NCBI GenBank assembly: GCA_016789785.1
Contig: JAEUQE010000309.1
Span: 1-8,265 of the forward strand
Length of the DNA: 8,265 nucleotides
Source of the DNA: Bryobacterales bacterium
GTDB taxonomy: Bacteria; Acidobacteriota; Terriglobia; Bryobacterales; Bryobacteraceae
Direction: 5' to 3'
Within the stretch, counting starts at the first letter, position 1; the number at the start of each line of letters is the position of its first letter. The notes beneath the pieces are model-generated. The model had not been told where the DNA came from. It saw nothing but the letters and a program-made list of their open reading frames with translations, and searched no databases. The translations under genes were made by a program, and so were the position numbers. Positions 1-6,359 of the stretch are shown piece after piece.

Positions 1-1
1 G

Positions 2-1549
2 GTGAAGGAGACTGCGTCCGCCGGCCATCTCTACGGCAAGCCGCGCATCCACATGGAATCGTTCACGTCCTCGCATCATTGGTACGAGGGACCGGGCGAT
101 CTGAAGGACAGCGCCGACCGAGTTTTCTGCGAGGGCGCAAACCACATCGTGTGGCACACCTGGTCGCACGCGCCACCGGATTCCGGCCAGCCCGGATGGG
201 TCTATGGCGCTGGAACCCACATCAACCGGAATGTGACATGGTGGCCCAAGATCCGGCCTTTCATTGACTATCTGTCGCGATCCTCATTCCTGCTCCAGCG
301 CGGCAAGTTCGTCGGCGACGTGCTCTACTACTACGGCGACGGTGGCTTCAAGTTCGTCCCGCCGCGCACTCCGCAGCCGGGATTGGGACGCGGGTTCGAC
401 TATGACTTCACAAACTCCGATGTGATCCTCAACCGCCTGACGGTTCGCGACGGACGCTTTGTGCTGCCGGACGGAACGAACTATTCGGTTCTGGTGTGGC
501 CCGATCAGGACGATGCGCATCCCGCGGTTCTTGAGAAGGTGGAGCAACTGGTTGCGGCGGGCGGTACGCTGATTGGTCCGAAGCCACGGCGTGCCGCTGG
601 GCTGGAGGGCTATCCCGCGAGCGAAGATCGCGTGCGCAAGCTTGCGGCGCGGCTCTGGGGCGATCTCGATGGCAAGGCAAGGACCTCCCGCGCGCACGGC
701 AAGGGGCGTGTCTATTGGGGCCGCACGCCGGCCGAGGTGCTGAGTGAGATGAAGATCGGGCCCGATTTCGCGGGGCATGAAGCGCTCGACTTCACGCACC
801 GCCGGGACGGTACGGCGGATCTCTACTTCGTGCGCAACACGCAACGGAAGCCGCTTGCATCGAAGGCGGTGTTTCGCGTCACTGGCCGGCAGCCCGAGCT
901 TTGGGATCCCGTCTCGGGACGCATGCAGAACGCGGAAGCATGGTCCACCACGGGGCGGGGAACGGAGGTGGATCTGAACCTGGCGCCGCATGGGTCTGTA
1001 TTTGTGGTCTTCCGCCGTCCTGCCGCCTCGGCTCCAGCCAGGAGAACTTCCGTCCAGACTGCGAGCCCGGACTCGGTGCCGGTCAGTGGACCTTGGAGTG
1101 TCGATTTTGAGCGCGGACCCGCAGCGGTTGCGATGCCCTCGCTCGTCTCCTGGACACAGCACCAGAATCCGGAGATCCGGCACTTCGCAGGCTCGGCGAA
1201 GTATCGGACGAGTTTCCACATGCCCGCGAACTGGAAGTCGCGCAAGGTTCACCTCGATCTTGGCACACTCTGGGCGATCGGCGAGGTGTGGCTGAACGGG
1301 CAGCCCCTTGGCGTCGTGTGGACGCCTCCCTTCGAAGTAGACGCGACGAAAGCGCTCCGCGAAGGGACGAATGAACTGGTGGTGGAAGTGATCAACACCT
1401 GGCATAACCGTCTGGTGGGTGATGCCACTCTGGCGCCGGGAACGCGTCGCACACGAACGAACATCACGAACTCGGGTGGGAAGGTCTGGGGAGAGGCGGA
1501 GTTGCTGAATTCAGGTCTATTTGGGCCAGTGCGGCTGGTCGCGCGATAG
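2..1549 (+). CDS. GH106-like glycosyl hydrolase (alpha-L-rhamnosidase type), 5'-truncated
   Basis: The reading frame is open from the window edge, so the start lies upstream; the in-frame GTG at position 2 is probably not the real start. 515 residues are visible. Residues ~10-115 look like the end of the catalytic barrel of GH106-type rhamnosidases: HMESFTS at 17-23 (its Glu is a candidate active-site residue), a Trp/His-rich stretch IVWHTWSHAPP at 49-59, GWVYGAGTHINRNVTWW at 65-81, then IDYLSRSSFLLQRGK. Residues ~140-200 resemble the Rossmann-like domain that follows it (YSVLVWPDQD, LVAAGGTLIGPKP). Residues ~360-515 form a GH2-like galactose-binding jelly roll (YRTSFHMP, LDLGTLWAIGEVWLNGQPLG, ELVVEVINTWHNRLVGD). 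Family members hydrolyse terminal rhamnose from plant or bacterial glycans and are usually exported; a signal peptide would lie outside the window. Rhamnose specificity is inferred. Another unsaturated or deoxy-sugar glycosidase with the same architecture is possible. Confidence 0.85.
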   Translation: MKETASAGHLYGKPRIHMESFTSSHHWYEGPGDLKDSADRVFCEGANHIVWHTWSHAPPDSGQPGWVYGAGTHINRNVTWWPKIRPFIDYLSRSSFLLQRGKFVGDVLYYYGDGGFKFVPPRTPQPGLGRGFDYDFTNSDVILNRLTVRDGRFVLPDGTNYSVLVWPDQDDAHPAVLEKVEQLVAAGGTLIGPKPRRAAGLEGYPASEDRVRKLAARLWGDLDGKARTSRAHGKGRVYWGRTPAEVLSEMKIGPDFAGHEALDFTHRRDGTADLYFVRNTQRKPLASKAVFRVTGRQPELWDPVSGRMQNAEAWSTTGRGTEVDLNLAPHGSVFVVFRRPAASAPARRTSVQTASPDSVPVSGPWSVDFERGPAAVAMPSLVSWTQHQNPEIRHFAGSAKYRTSFHMPANWKSRKVHLDLGTLWAIGEVWLNGQPLGVVWTPPFEVDATKALREGTNELVVEVINTWHNRLVGDATLAPGTRRTRTNITNSGGKVWGEAELLNSGLFGPVRLVAR

Positions 1550-1550
1550 T

Positions 1551-1580
1551 TTCGTGCGCACGGGCCGGATCCAGTAACAT
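1551..1580 (+). promoter_or_regulatory. Candidate promoter of the cysteine desulfurase gene
   Basis: TTCGTG (1551-1556), an 18-base spacer and TAACAT (1575-1580) resemble a weak sigma-70 promoter. The expected transcription start, seven to eight bases after the -10, falls on the ATG at 1588. The -10 overlaps the alternative ATG at 1579, which would then not be in the mRNA. A perfect 10-base palindrome CGTGCGCACG (1553-1562) begins in the -35 element and runs into the spacer. The -35 match is poor, so this rests mainly on the -10 position and on the same arrangement at the other genes of the window. Confidence 0.35.
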
Positions 1581-1587
1581 GGCGAAT

Positions 1588-2751
1588 ATGCCAGCTTCCC
1601 GTGAGCAGACGCAGCCCATCTATCTTGACTACAACGCGACGACTCCACACTCGCCCGAAGTCGTGGAAGCGATGAGGCCTTTTCTGGAAGAGCACTTCGG
1701 TAACCCATCCAGCGCCCACTGGTATGGGCGCGTCCCTCGGGAAGCGGTGGCGATCGCGCGGGCACACGTGGCGGCTCTGCTCAACTGCTCACCTGCGGCG
1801 ATCTGGTTCACCAGTGGCGGCACCGAGTCCAACAACACGGCGATCGAAGGTGTCATGCGCGCGCAACGCAGCCGGGGCCGTCACATCATCACGACGGAGA
1901 TCGAGCACCCGGCAGTGACCGCCGTCTGCGCGAGGCTGCAACAGGATGGCTGCGAGGTGACTTACTTGCCCGTGGACGGACAATGCCGTGTGCGTGCGGA
2001 GGACGTGGACCGCGCGATCCGTCCAGAAACCGTTCTGATCACCGTGATGCACGCCAACAACGAGACCGGCGTGGTGCAACCCGTGGAGGAGATCGCTCGC
2101 ATCGCGCGGCGGCGGAATGTCGTTTTTCACACCGACGCGGCACAGTCGGCCGGAAAGCTCCCCTTGGATGTTACTCAGTCTGGAGCTGACTTAGTAAGTC
2201 TGGCGGGACACAAACTCTATGCGCCAAAGGGCGTGGGAGCGTTGTATGTTCGGCCGGGGACCCCGATCGAGAGTTGGATGTTGGGCGCGGGCCAGGAAGC
2301 GGGGCATCGCGCCGGTACCGAGAACGTGGTGCAGATCGTGGGCCTTGGGAAGGCGTGCGAGATCGCGCGGCGGGATCTGGCGAAGAACATGGCACACCTT
2401 CAGGCGACACGCGACCGCCTGGAGCAGGGGCTTTGTACACGGATCCAACGCGTCCGCGTCAACGGCTCCGAAGAGGGCTGCGTGCGGCTGCCCAATACCG
2501 CGAGCGTGAGCTTCGAAGGCGTGGAGGCGGATGCCCTCCTGAGGGAGATCGGCGATTCCGTTGCCGCGTCGGCGGGCGCGGCATGCCATTCCGGCGAGGC
2601 CCGGATTTCGCACGTGCTGCGGGCCATGCGCTTGCCTGACAATTGGGCCAAGGGAACGGTGCGCTTCTCCACGGGGCGAACGACGACAGCGGCTGAGGTC
2701 GACGATGTGGTGAGGGCGGTGGCCGAAGCCGTGGCCCGCTTGCGGCACTAA
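1588..2751 (+). CDS. Class-V aminotransferase-fold cysteine desulfurase (NifS/IscS type; selenocysteine lyase-like)
   Basis: This is a cytosolic PLP enzyme expected to remove sulfur (or selenium) from cysteine (or selenocysteine), giving alanine and an enzyme-bound persulfide. It has 387 residues, normal for the family. Numbering from ATG 1588: YLDYNATTP near the N-terminus, TSGGTESNN at 75-83 (phosphate contacts), EHPA with His107, NNETG, HTDAAQ with Asp183 (pyridine nitrogen), and SLAGHK with PLP-binding Lys209. GAGQEAGHRAGTENV follows, then the mobile-loop cysteine Cys333 in GAACHSG, and a C-terminal GRTTTAAEVDDVV. All catalytic residues are present. An in-frame ATG at 1579 would add three residues; I prefer 1588 because a -10-like element covers 1579. 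It begins 38 bases after the glycosidase. No iscU, sufBCD, thiI/mnmA or selD is adjacent, so its sulfur acceptor is unknown. Which of iscS, nifS, sufS or a selenocysteine lyase it corresponds to cannot be settled here. Confidence 0.93.
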   Translation: MPASREQTQPIYLDYNATTPHSPEVVEAMRPFLEEHFGNPSSAHWYGRVPREAVAIARAHVAALLNCSPAAIWFTSGGTESNNTAIEGVMRAQRSRGRHIITTEIEHPAVTAVCARLQQDGCEVTYLPVDGQCRVRAEDVDRAIRPETVLITVMHANNETGVVQPVEEIARIARRRNVVFHTDAAQSAGKLPLDVTQSGADLVSLAGHKLYAPKGVGALYVRPGTPIESWMLGAGQEAGHRAGTENVVQIVGLGKACEIARRDLAKNMAHLQATRDRLEQGLCTRIQRVRVNGSEEGCVRLPNTASVSFEGVEADALLREIGDSVAASAGAACHSGEARISHVLRAMRLPDNWAKGTVRFSTGRTTTAAEVDDVVRAVAEAVARLRH

Positions 2752-2850
2752 CAGATCCCGCACGGCTATGGTGATCGGGTGAGGGGATCGTGTGAATTGG
2801 TGGAGGGTCGCGTCTGGGACCAGAAAGAGCCTTCGCGATCCATGGGGCGC

Positions 2851-2878
2851 CTGCCACCCATCACGCTGGGAGTGGCGG
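2851..2878 (+). other. Imperfect GC-rich stem-loop downstream of the desulfurase gene
   Basis: GCCACCC (2853-2859) can pair with GGGAGTGGC (2868-2876) with one bulged A and a loop of about nine bases; the stem extends outward by a T-G wobble and one C-G pair. It lies 100 bases past the desulfurase stop and about 50 bases before the asd promoter. No U-run follows, so it does not qualify as a standard intrinsic terminator. It might still stabilise a 3' end. The rest of 2752-2928 holds nothing I can recognise. Confidence 0.25.
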
Positions 2879-2928
2879 ATGACCGAATGGCAGCGGCGGC
2901 CCAGCACCCCTCCGCACGGTTCATCCGC

Positions 2929-2957
2929 TTGGGTCGTCCTGCACGACCCGGTATCAT
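2929..2957 (+). promoter_or_regulatory. Candidate promoter of asd (leaderless layout)
   Basis: TTGGGT (2929-2934), a spacer of exactly 17 bases and TATCAT (2952-2957) match the sigma-70 pattern well for a GC-rich genome. Six bases (AAACGT) separate the -10 from the ATG at 2964, so the predicted transcription start coincides with the start codon. There is no Shine-Dalgarno sequence between them. This argues against a leader-borne control element such as a lysine riboswitch. Confidence 0.5.
2931..2949. promoter_or_regulatory. Inverted repeat inside the asd promoter, candidate operator
   Basis: GGGTCGT (2931-2937) and ACGACCC (2943-2949) form a perfect 7-base inverted repeat around a 5-base centre. 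The left arm overlaps the -35 hexamer and the right arm ends two bases before the -10, so a dimeric protein bound here would block RNA polymerase. Because the predicted mRNA starts at the ATG, the repeat is not transcribed from this promoter and would act as a DNA site. The regulator is unknown, and chance occurrence is possible. Confidence 0.35.
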
Positions 2958-2963
2958 AAACGT

Positions 2964-4100
2964 ATGTCCAGAAAGTCAGTAGGGTTCATCGGGTGGCGGG
3001 GCATGGTTGGCTCCGTCCTCATGGACCGTATGCAGGCGGAGAACGACTTTGCCGCCATCGAGCCGGTTTTTTTCAGTACCAGTAACGCCGGCGGAAAAGC
3101 CCCGAAGTTCGGCGGCGGCGAGAAAACGCTACTCGATGCATTTGACCTCAAGCAGTTGAGCGCCTGCGATATCCTCATCTCCACACAAGGCGGCGATTAC
3201 ACCTCTGAGGTCTTCGGAAAGCTGCGAACCGGCGGTTGGGGCGGGCACTGGATTGACGCCGCCTCCACCCTCCGCATGGCCACCGATGCCGTCATCATTC
3301 TCGATCCAGTGAATCGGCCTGTCATTGACCGGGCTCTCGCCAAGGGCGGCAAGAACTGGATCGGCGGCAACTGCACCGTGAGCTGCATGTTGATGGGCGT
3401 GGGCGCGCTCTACAAGGCGGGCCTGGTGGAATGGATGAGCACACAGACCTACCAGGCGGCCTCGGGCGGCGGCGCCAAGCACATGCGCGAGTTGCTGACG
3501 CAATACGGAACGCTGTTCGCCGAAGTGAAGGATCTGCTGGCCGATCCGAAGTCCGCCATCCTCGAAATTGACCGCAAGATCATCATGCGGCAGCGGGCCA
3601 TGACGGGTGCCGAGGTGGAGAACTTCGGGGTGCCGCTGGGCGGGTCGCTGATTCCCTGGATTGATAAGGATCTGGGCAACGGCGTATCGCGCGAGGAATG
3701 GAAGGGTATGGCGGAGACGAACAAGATCCTCGGCCAGGGCCCGGGCTTCGAGGCGCCGGCCGTACCAGTGGACGGCTTCTGCGTGCGCGTCGGCGCCATG
3801 CGCTGCCACAGCCAGGCGCTAACGTTCAAATTGAGAAAAGACGTGCCGGTTGCCGATATCGAAGCCATGATCGCGGCCGATCACGAATGGGTGAAGGTGA
3901 TTCCCAACACGCGCGAGGCAACCATCCAGGGGTTGACGCCCGTGGCCGTCACAGGAACGCTGATCACGCCGGTGGGGCGGATTCGAAAGATGGCCATGGG
4001 GTCTGAATATGTCGGAGCCTATACCATTGGCGACCAGTTGTTGTGGGGCGCCGCGGAGCCGCTACGGCGGATGTTGCGGATCCTGCTCGGCGACTTGTAA
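2964..4100 (+). CDS. asd: Aspartate-semialdehyde dehydrogenase, E. coli-type
   Basis: It catalyses the NADPH-dependent reductive dephosphorylation of L-4-aspartyl phosphate to aspartate semialdehyde. This is the branch point to lysine/diaminopimelate, methionine, threonine and isoleucine, and the enzyme is cytosolic. 378 residues against 367 in E. coli. The N-terminal [12 protein letters not shown] (6-17) is the nucleotide-binding loop of the Gram-negative class. GGNCTVSCM holds the nucleophile Cys137; QAASGGGA has Gln164; [12 protein letters not shown] contains Arg275 and His282. These correspond to E. coli Cys135, Gln162, Arg267 and His274. The C-terminal [19 protein letters not shown] and [16 protein letters not shown] are near-identical to the enteric enzyme. 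The start is fixed by the conserved N-terminus beginning at ATG 2964, and the next upstream base run is promoter. It stands alone: no lysC, dapA or hom is beside it. Confidence 0.97.
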   Translation: MSRKSVGFIGWRGMVGSVLMDRMQAENDFAAIEPVFFSTSNAGGKAPKFGGGEKTLLDAFDLKQLSACDILISTQGGDYTSEVFGKLRTGGWGGHWIDAASTLRMATDAVIILDPVNRPVIDRALAKGGKNWIGGNCTVSCMLMGVGALYKAGLVEWMSTQTYQAASGGGAKHMRELLTQYGTLFAEVKDLLADPKSAILEIDRKIIMRQRAMTGAEVENFGVPLGGSLIPWIDKDLGNGVSREEWKGMAETNKILGQGPGFEAPAVPVDGFCVRVGAMRCHSQALTFKLRKDVPVADIEAMIAADHEWVKVIPNTREATIQGLTPVAVTGTLITPVGRIRKMAMGSEYVGAYTIGDQLLWGAAEPLRRMLRILLGDL

Positions 4101-4316
4101 CCCAGGCGGGTGACACGCGGAGGCGGGATCGCTGGCCCGATTTCCTCGATGCATTCGAACGGCATTCACCGCTTTGAAGGCTGCTGTCCTACCGTTGGCG
4201 TCCGGGGAAAAATGTGGGATGGACTCTCTCGCCGGGCGGGTATCGTCCCCATACTCGTCCAGGCCCGCACCGAAGCGTTCTTTGACTGCACCTACTTGCA
4301 ACTTAGAAGCGCGCCG
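4101..4316. other. Convergent intergenic region between asd and the heparinase-like gene
   Basis: 216 bases separate the two stop codons. I see no credible gene, promoter or strong terminator. Minor structures are: a 7-base direct repeat AGGCGGG at 4104-4110 and 4121-4127; a weak 4-base-pair hairpin CGGG/CCCG at 4124-4139 followed by a short T-containing stretch; and the self-complementary pair GCGCGC at 4309-4314 and 4323-4328, which flanks the minus-strand stop codon. No U-tract follows either hairpin. The G/C strand bias of the window changes sign around here. Confidence 0.5.
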
Positions 4317-6185
4317 TTACCAGCGCGCCAGGCCCGCTGGCGTGAACGCCGCTGCCTTCGCCGACTCCGGTATCATCCGCACCACCACCCGCGAAGCCTC
4401 GCCCGCGGGCAGCTTCACCATGAATCCCAGCAGCCGCGTCCCCGGATTCGGAGCGTCGGTGGCCGCAGGCGGATCCGTCGAGTAGATCTGCAAGTCCGTA
4501 GCGGCAGGCTCAACCACCTCGAACCGCAGCGTCTTGCCATTGCGCCGCAGCGTCGCCACGCCAGGCCCATCCAAAGTCACCTCCGCCCGAGTCACCATCG
4601 CCCACCGCACCGCCGCTGCCGCACCTGCCGGAGCCGCGAACTCATCCTGCACCACCACCGTCCGGTCCGGCCGCAGCGCAATTCCGCGATCGGATCGAGC
4701 CAGCAGCCCCGCGTACGTCCCAGTCAGATGCACCACCGTGCGGCCCGGCTTGTGCAGTGTCAGCGGAGCCTGGCTGTCATACCGCTGCTGCTGCCCGTTC
4801 ACCATTAGCACGCTGTGCGCCGACGTGCCCAGCCGGAACACCTTCCAGCGCCCGGCATCCTGCCCCTTGCTCCACAGCGGCACCCCTTTCGACTCCAGCG
4901 AATTGTAATCCTGCATACCCAGATCATCGGCCCAGCGCACCCCATCGGCATCCATTACGAATGTGCCGACATCCATGTGCGCATGGTTGGTTGCGGGCGA
5001 CCCGCCTTTGATCCCCACATACACCGCATCGCGTCCCCAATCGGTGCGATGCATTGCCACAGGCGTAGCGCCACGCCCGCTCCACGATAACGCCGCCGGC
5101 GCCGAAGGCTTCTGCTGCTTCGGATCCAGCCACACCGGCAATAGAGCGTCGATCCGGTCCCCACGCCGATCCTGCTCCTCAGCCCCCAGAGACTCCCACT
5201 TCGCCCACTCCGGCCACAACAAATACGGCGCTCCCCGCTTCGCCGCGAACCAGAACATTGCCGGCACCAGACCCACCGGACGAGTGCCAGCATCTGAATA
5301 CGCAAACGGCTCTCCCGTCGGCCCGAAGACGTGCAGCAGGTAATCCGCCGTCGCCAGAAAGCCCGGCGCCTTTGCCAACCCGAAGTCGGTGCCCAACGCC
5401 GATTCCAAAGCCGATAGTAGCAGCACGTTGTATGTCGTACCGTAGCCCCAATACGAGGGTCCCTCCGGATAGGCGCCGTCCGGATCATACTCCTTCATCG
5501 CCAGCGGTACCGTGTTCACCGCCCGCGTGATCATCCGCGTCGCCAATTCCGGCTCGCTTTCGGCCACCGCCAGCGCACCAATCACCATCCCACCGTTACA
5601 CACCTGGTTCCAGTTGTGCTTCGCCTTTGACCAGGAGTCCACCTGGATGCTCGGCTTCAACCCCTTCTCCACGATCGCCGTGCGAATCGTCTCCCGCTCC
5701 CCTTCATTCAGCACGGCGTAGAACCAGTCATAGCCCGTGCCCAGCGCCGTGGTCATCTCCGCCACATCCAGGAAATGCGATGGATTCCAATCGGTGAACC
5801 TCGCGGCTGCCAGCATCTCCTGCTTCGCCCGCGACGCGTACTTCGCCTCGCCGGTCAGTCTCCATGCCAATCCCAAATGCAACACCCGGCCCAACGCCCG
5901 TCGCGATTGGCCCAACAACCGGCGCCCTTCCAACACCCGCTCCACCGGAGTTTCTTCCAATACCCGGTCTGCTCGCGCCAGCAACACGCCCCGCAGCTTT
6001 GCTCGCAGGGGATCCGCCGCCAGGCTGCGTACCAGTTCCTTCTCGCCGGCCGCCTTCAAAAACAGTCGCGGATGCGAGCTGTCCATTCGTTTGAGCAGGC
6101 GTTCCACTTCCGGCGGTGCCACTTCGCCGAATAAAAAGGCCGCTCCGAAAAAGAGTGTGAGTAAGAATGAGGACACGATCTTCAC
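4317..6185 (-). CDS. Secreted heparinase II/III-family protein (polysaccharide lyase-like)
   Basis: Starting at GTG 6185 it has 622 residues. MKIVSSFLLTLFFGAAFLFG is a Sec signal peptide (Lys, then a long hydrophobic run), so it acts in the periplasm or outside. An alpha/alpha-toroid domain spans roughly residues 25-330: SHPRLFL, NWNQVCNGG (191-199), DPDGAYPEGPSYWGYGT (234-250). The beta-sheet domain follows, with TNHAHMDVGTFVMDADGVRW (399-418), the signature of heparinase II/III lyases. By analogy with characterised family members, Tyr245 and one of His401/His403 are candidate catalytic residues; I have not aligned them. Such lyases cleave uronate-containing polysaccharides by beta-elimination; the substrate here is unknown. 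The last ~100 residues, including FMVKLPAGEASRVVVRM, form a C-terminal beta region. An ATG at 6206 in the same frame would add seven residues; I prefer GTG because a -10-like TACACT lies between the two. It is divergent from the Gfo/Idh/MocA gene. Confidence 0.9.
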   Translation of the reverse strand: MKIVSSFLLTLFFGAAFLFGEVAPPEVERLLKRMDSSHPRLFLKAAGEKELVRSLAADPLRAKLRGVLLARADRVLEETPVERVLEGRRLLGQSRRALGRVLHLGLAWRLTGEAKYASRAKQEMLAAARFTDWNPSHFLDVAEMTTALGTGYDWFYAVLNEGERETIRTAIVEKGLKPSIQVDSWSKAKHNWNQVCNGGMVIGALAVAESEPELATRMITRAVNTVPLAMKEYDPDGAYPEGPSYWGYGTTYNVLLLSALESALGTDFGLAKAPGFLATADYLLHVFGPTGEPFAYSDAGTRPVGLVPAMFWFAAKRGAPYLLWPEWAKWESLGAEEQDRRGDRIDALLPVWLDPKQQKPSAPAALSWSGRGATPVAMHRTDWGRDAVYVGIKGGSPATNHAHMDVGTFVMDADGVRWADDLGMQDYNSLESKGVPLWSKGQDAGRWKVFRLGTSAHSVLMVNGQQQRYDSQAPLTLHKPGRTVVHLTGTYAGLLARSDRGIALRPDRTVVVQDEFAAPAGAAAAVRWAMVTRAEVTLDGPGVATLRRNGKTLRFEVVEPAATDLQIYSTDPPAATDAPNPGTRLLGFMVKLPAGEASRVVVRMIPESAKAAAFTPAGLARW

Positions 6186-6192
6186 GCCCCCC

Positions 6193-6222
6193 AGTGTAGG
6201 CAACATACGGTGTCAAGGGGAA
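6193..6222 (-). promoter_or_regulatory. Candidate promoter of the heparinase-like gene
   Basis: Read on the minus strand, TACACT (6198-6193) is a good -10 and ends seven bases before the GTG at 6185, the same layout as at the other genes. The matching -35 would be the weak TTCCCC (6222-6217) with 18-base spacing. A perfect TTGACA (6216-6211) is also present, but only 12 bases from TACACT, too close for a standard pair. A run of six G directly before the GTG could instead be read as a poorly spaced ribosome-binding site. Confidence 0.35.
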
Positions 6223-6347
6223 GGGGGACGAGCAACCACCCGCATGCGCCGCTACCCCGCCTTTGCCAACGCCCCCACGACACCAAGCGGCGCCGGTATC
6301 TGCTGGTCTGAGCACTCAGCGCACGCATGCTTCCACGCAAGCTGTGT

Positions 6348-6353
6348 CACAAT
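6348..6353 (+). promoter_or_regulatory. Candidate -10 element of the Gfo/Idh/MocA gene
   Basis: CACAAT ends six bases before the ATG at 6360, so transcription would begin on the start codon. I see no convincing -35 at the expected distance, and no Shine-Dalgarno sequence precedes the ATG. The rest of the divergent region 6199-6347 shows no other clear signal. Confidence 0.3.
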
Positions 6354-6359
6354 CTCTGC

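Noticed and set aside
284..1405. A 373-codon open frame antisense to the glycosidase
   Set aside because: Its translation is Arg/His/Pro-rich without any recognisable domain. It mirrors a gene with clear family motifs, and long antisense frames are expected at this GC content.
2191..2907. A 238-codon minus-strand frame over the desulfurase 3' end, and a similar 226-codon one at 3129-3809 over asd
   Set aside because: Both lie opposite highly conserved enzymes and have composition typical of shadow frames.
2752..2963. Possible lysine riboswitch ahead of asd
   Set aside because: No L-box-like multi-helix core is visible, and the best promoter starts transcription at the ATG, leaving no leader RNA.
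2779..2982. A 67-codon frame in the gap before asd, with another on the opposite strand at 2766-2957
   Set aside because: It starts with GTG, has no ribosome-binding site, runs through the asd promoter into asd out of frame, and has no recognisable motif.
4146..4172. T-loop-like TTCGAAC with short flanking complementarity, suggestive of a tRNA
   Set aside because: The closing G-C pair of a T-arm is missing on both strands, and no acceptor, D or anticodon arm can be fitted around it.
6209..6349. GTGTCA repeated at 6209-6214 and 6344-6349 in the divergent promoter region
   Set aside because: A 6-base match in the same orientation but at different distances from the two starts; easily due to chance.
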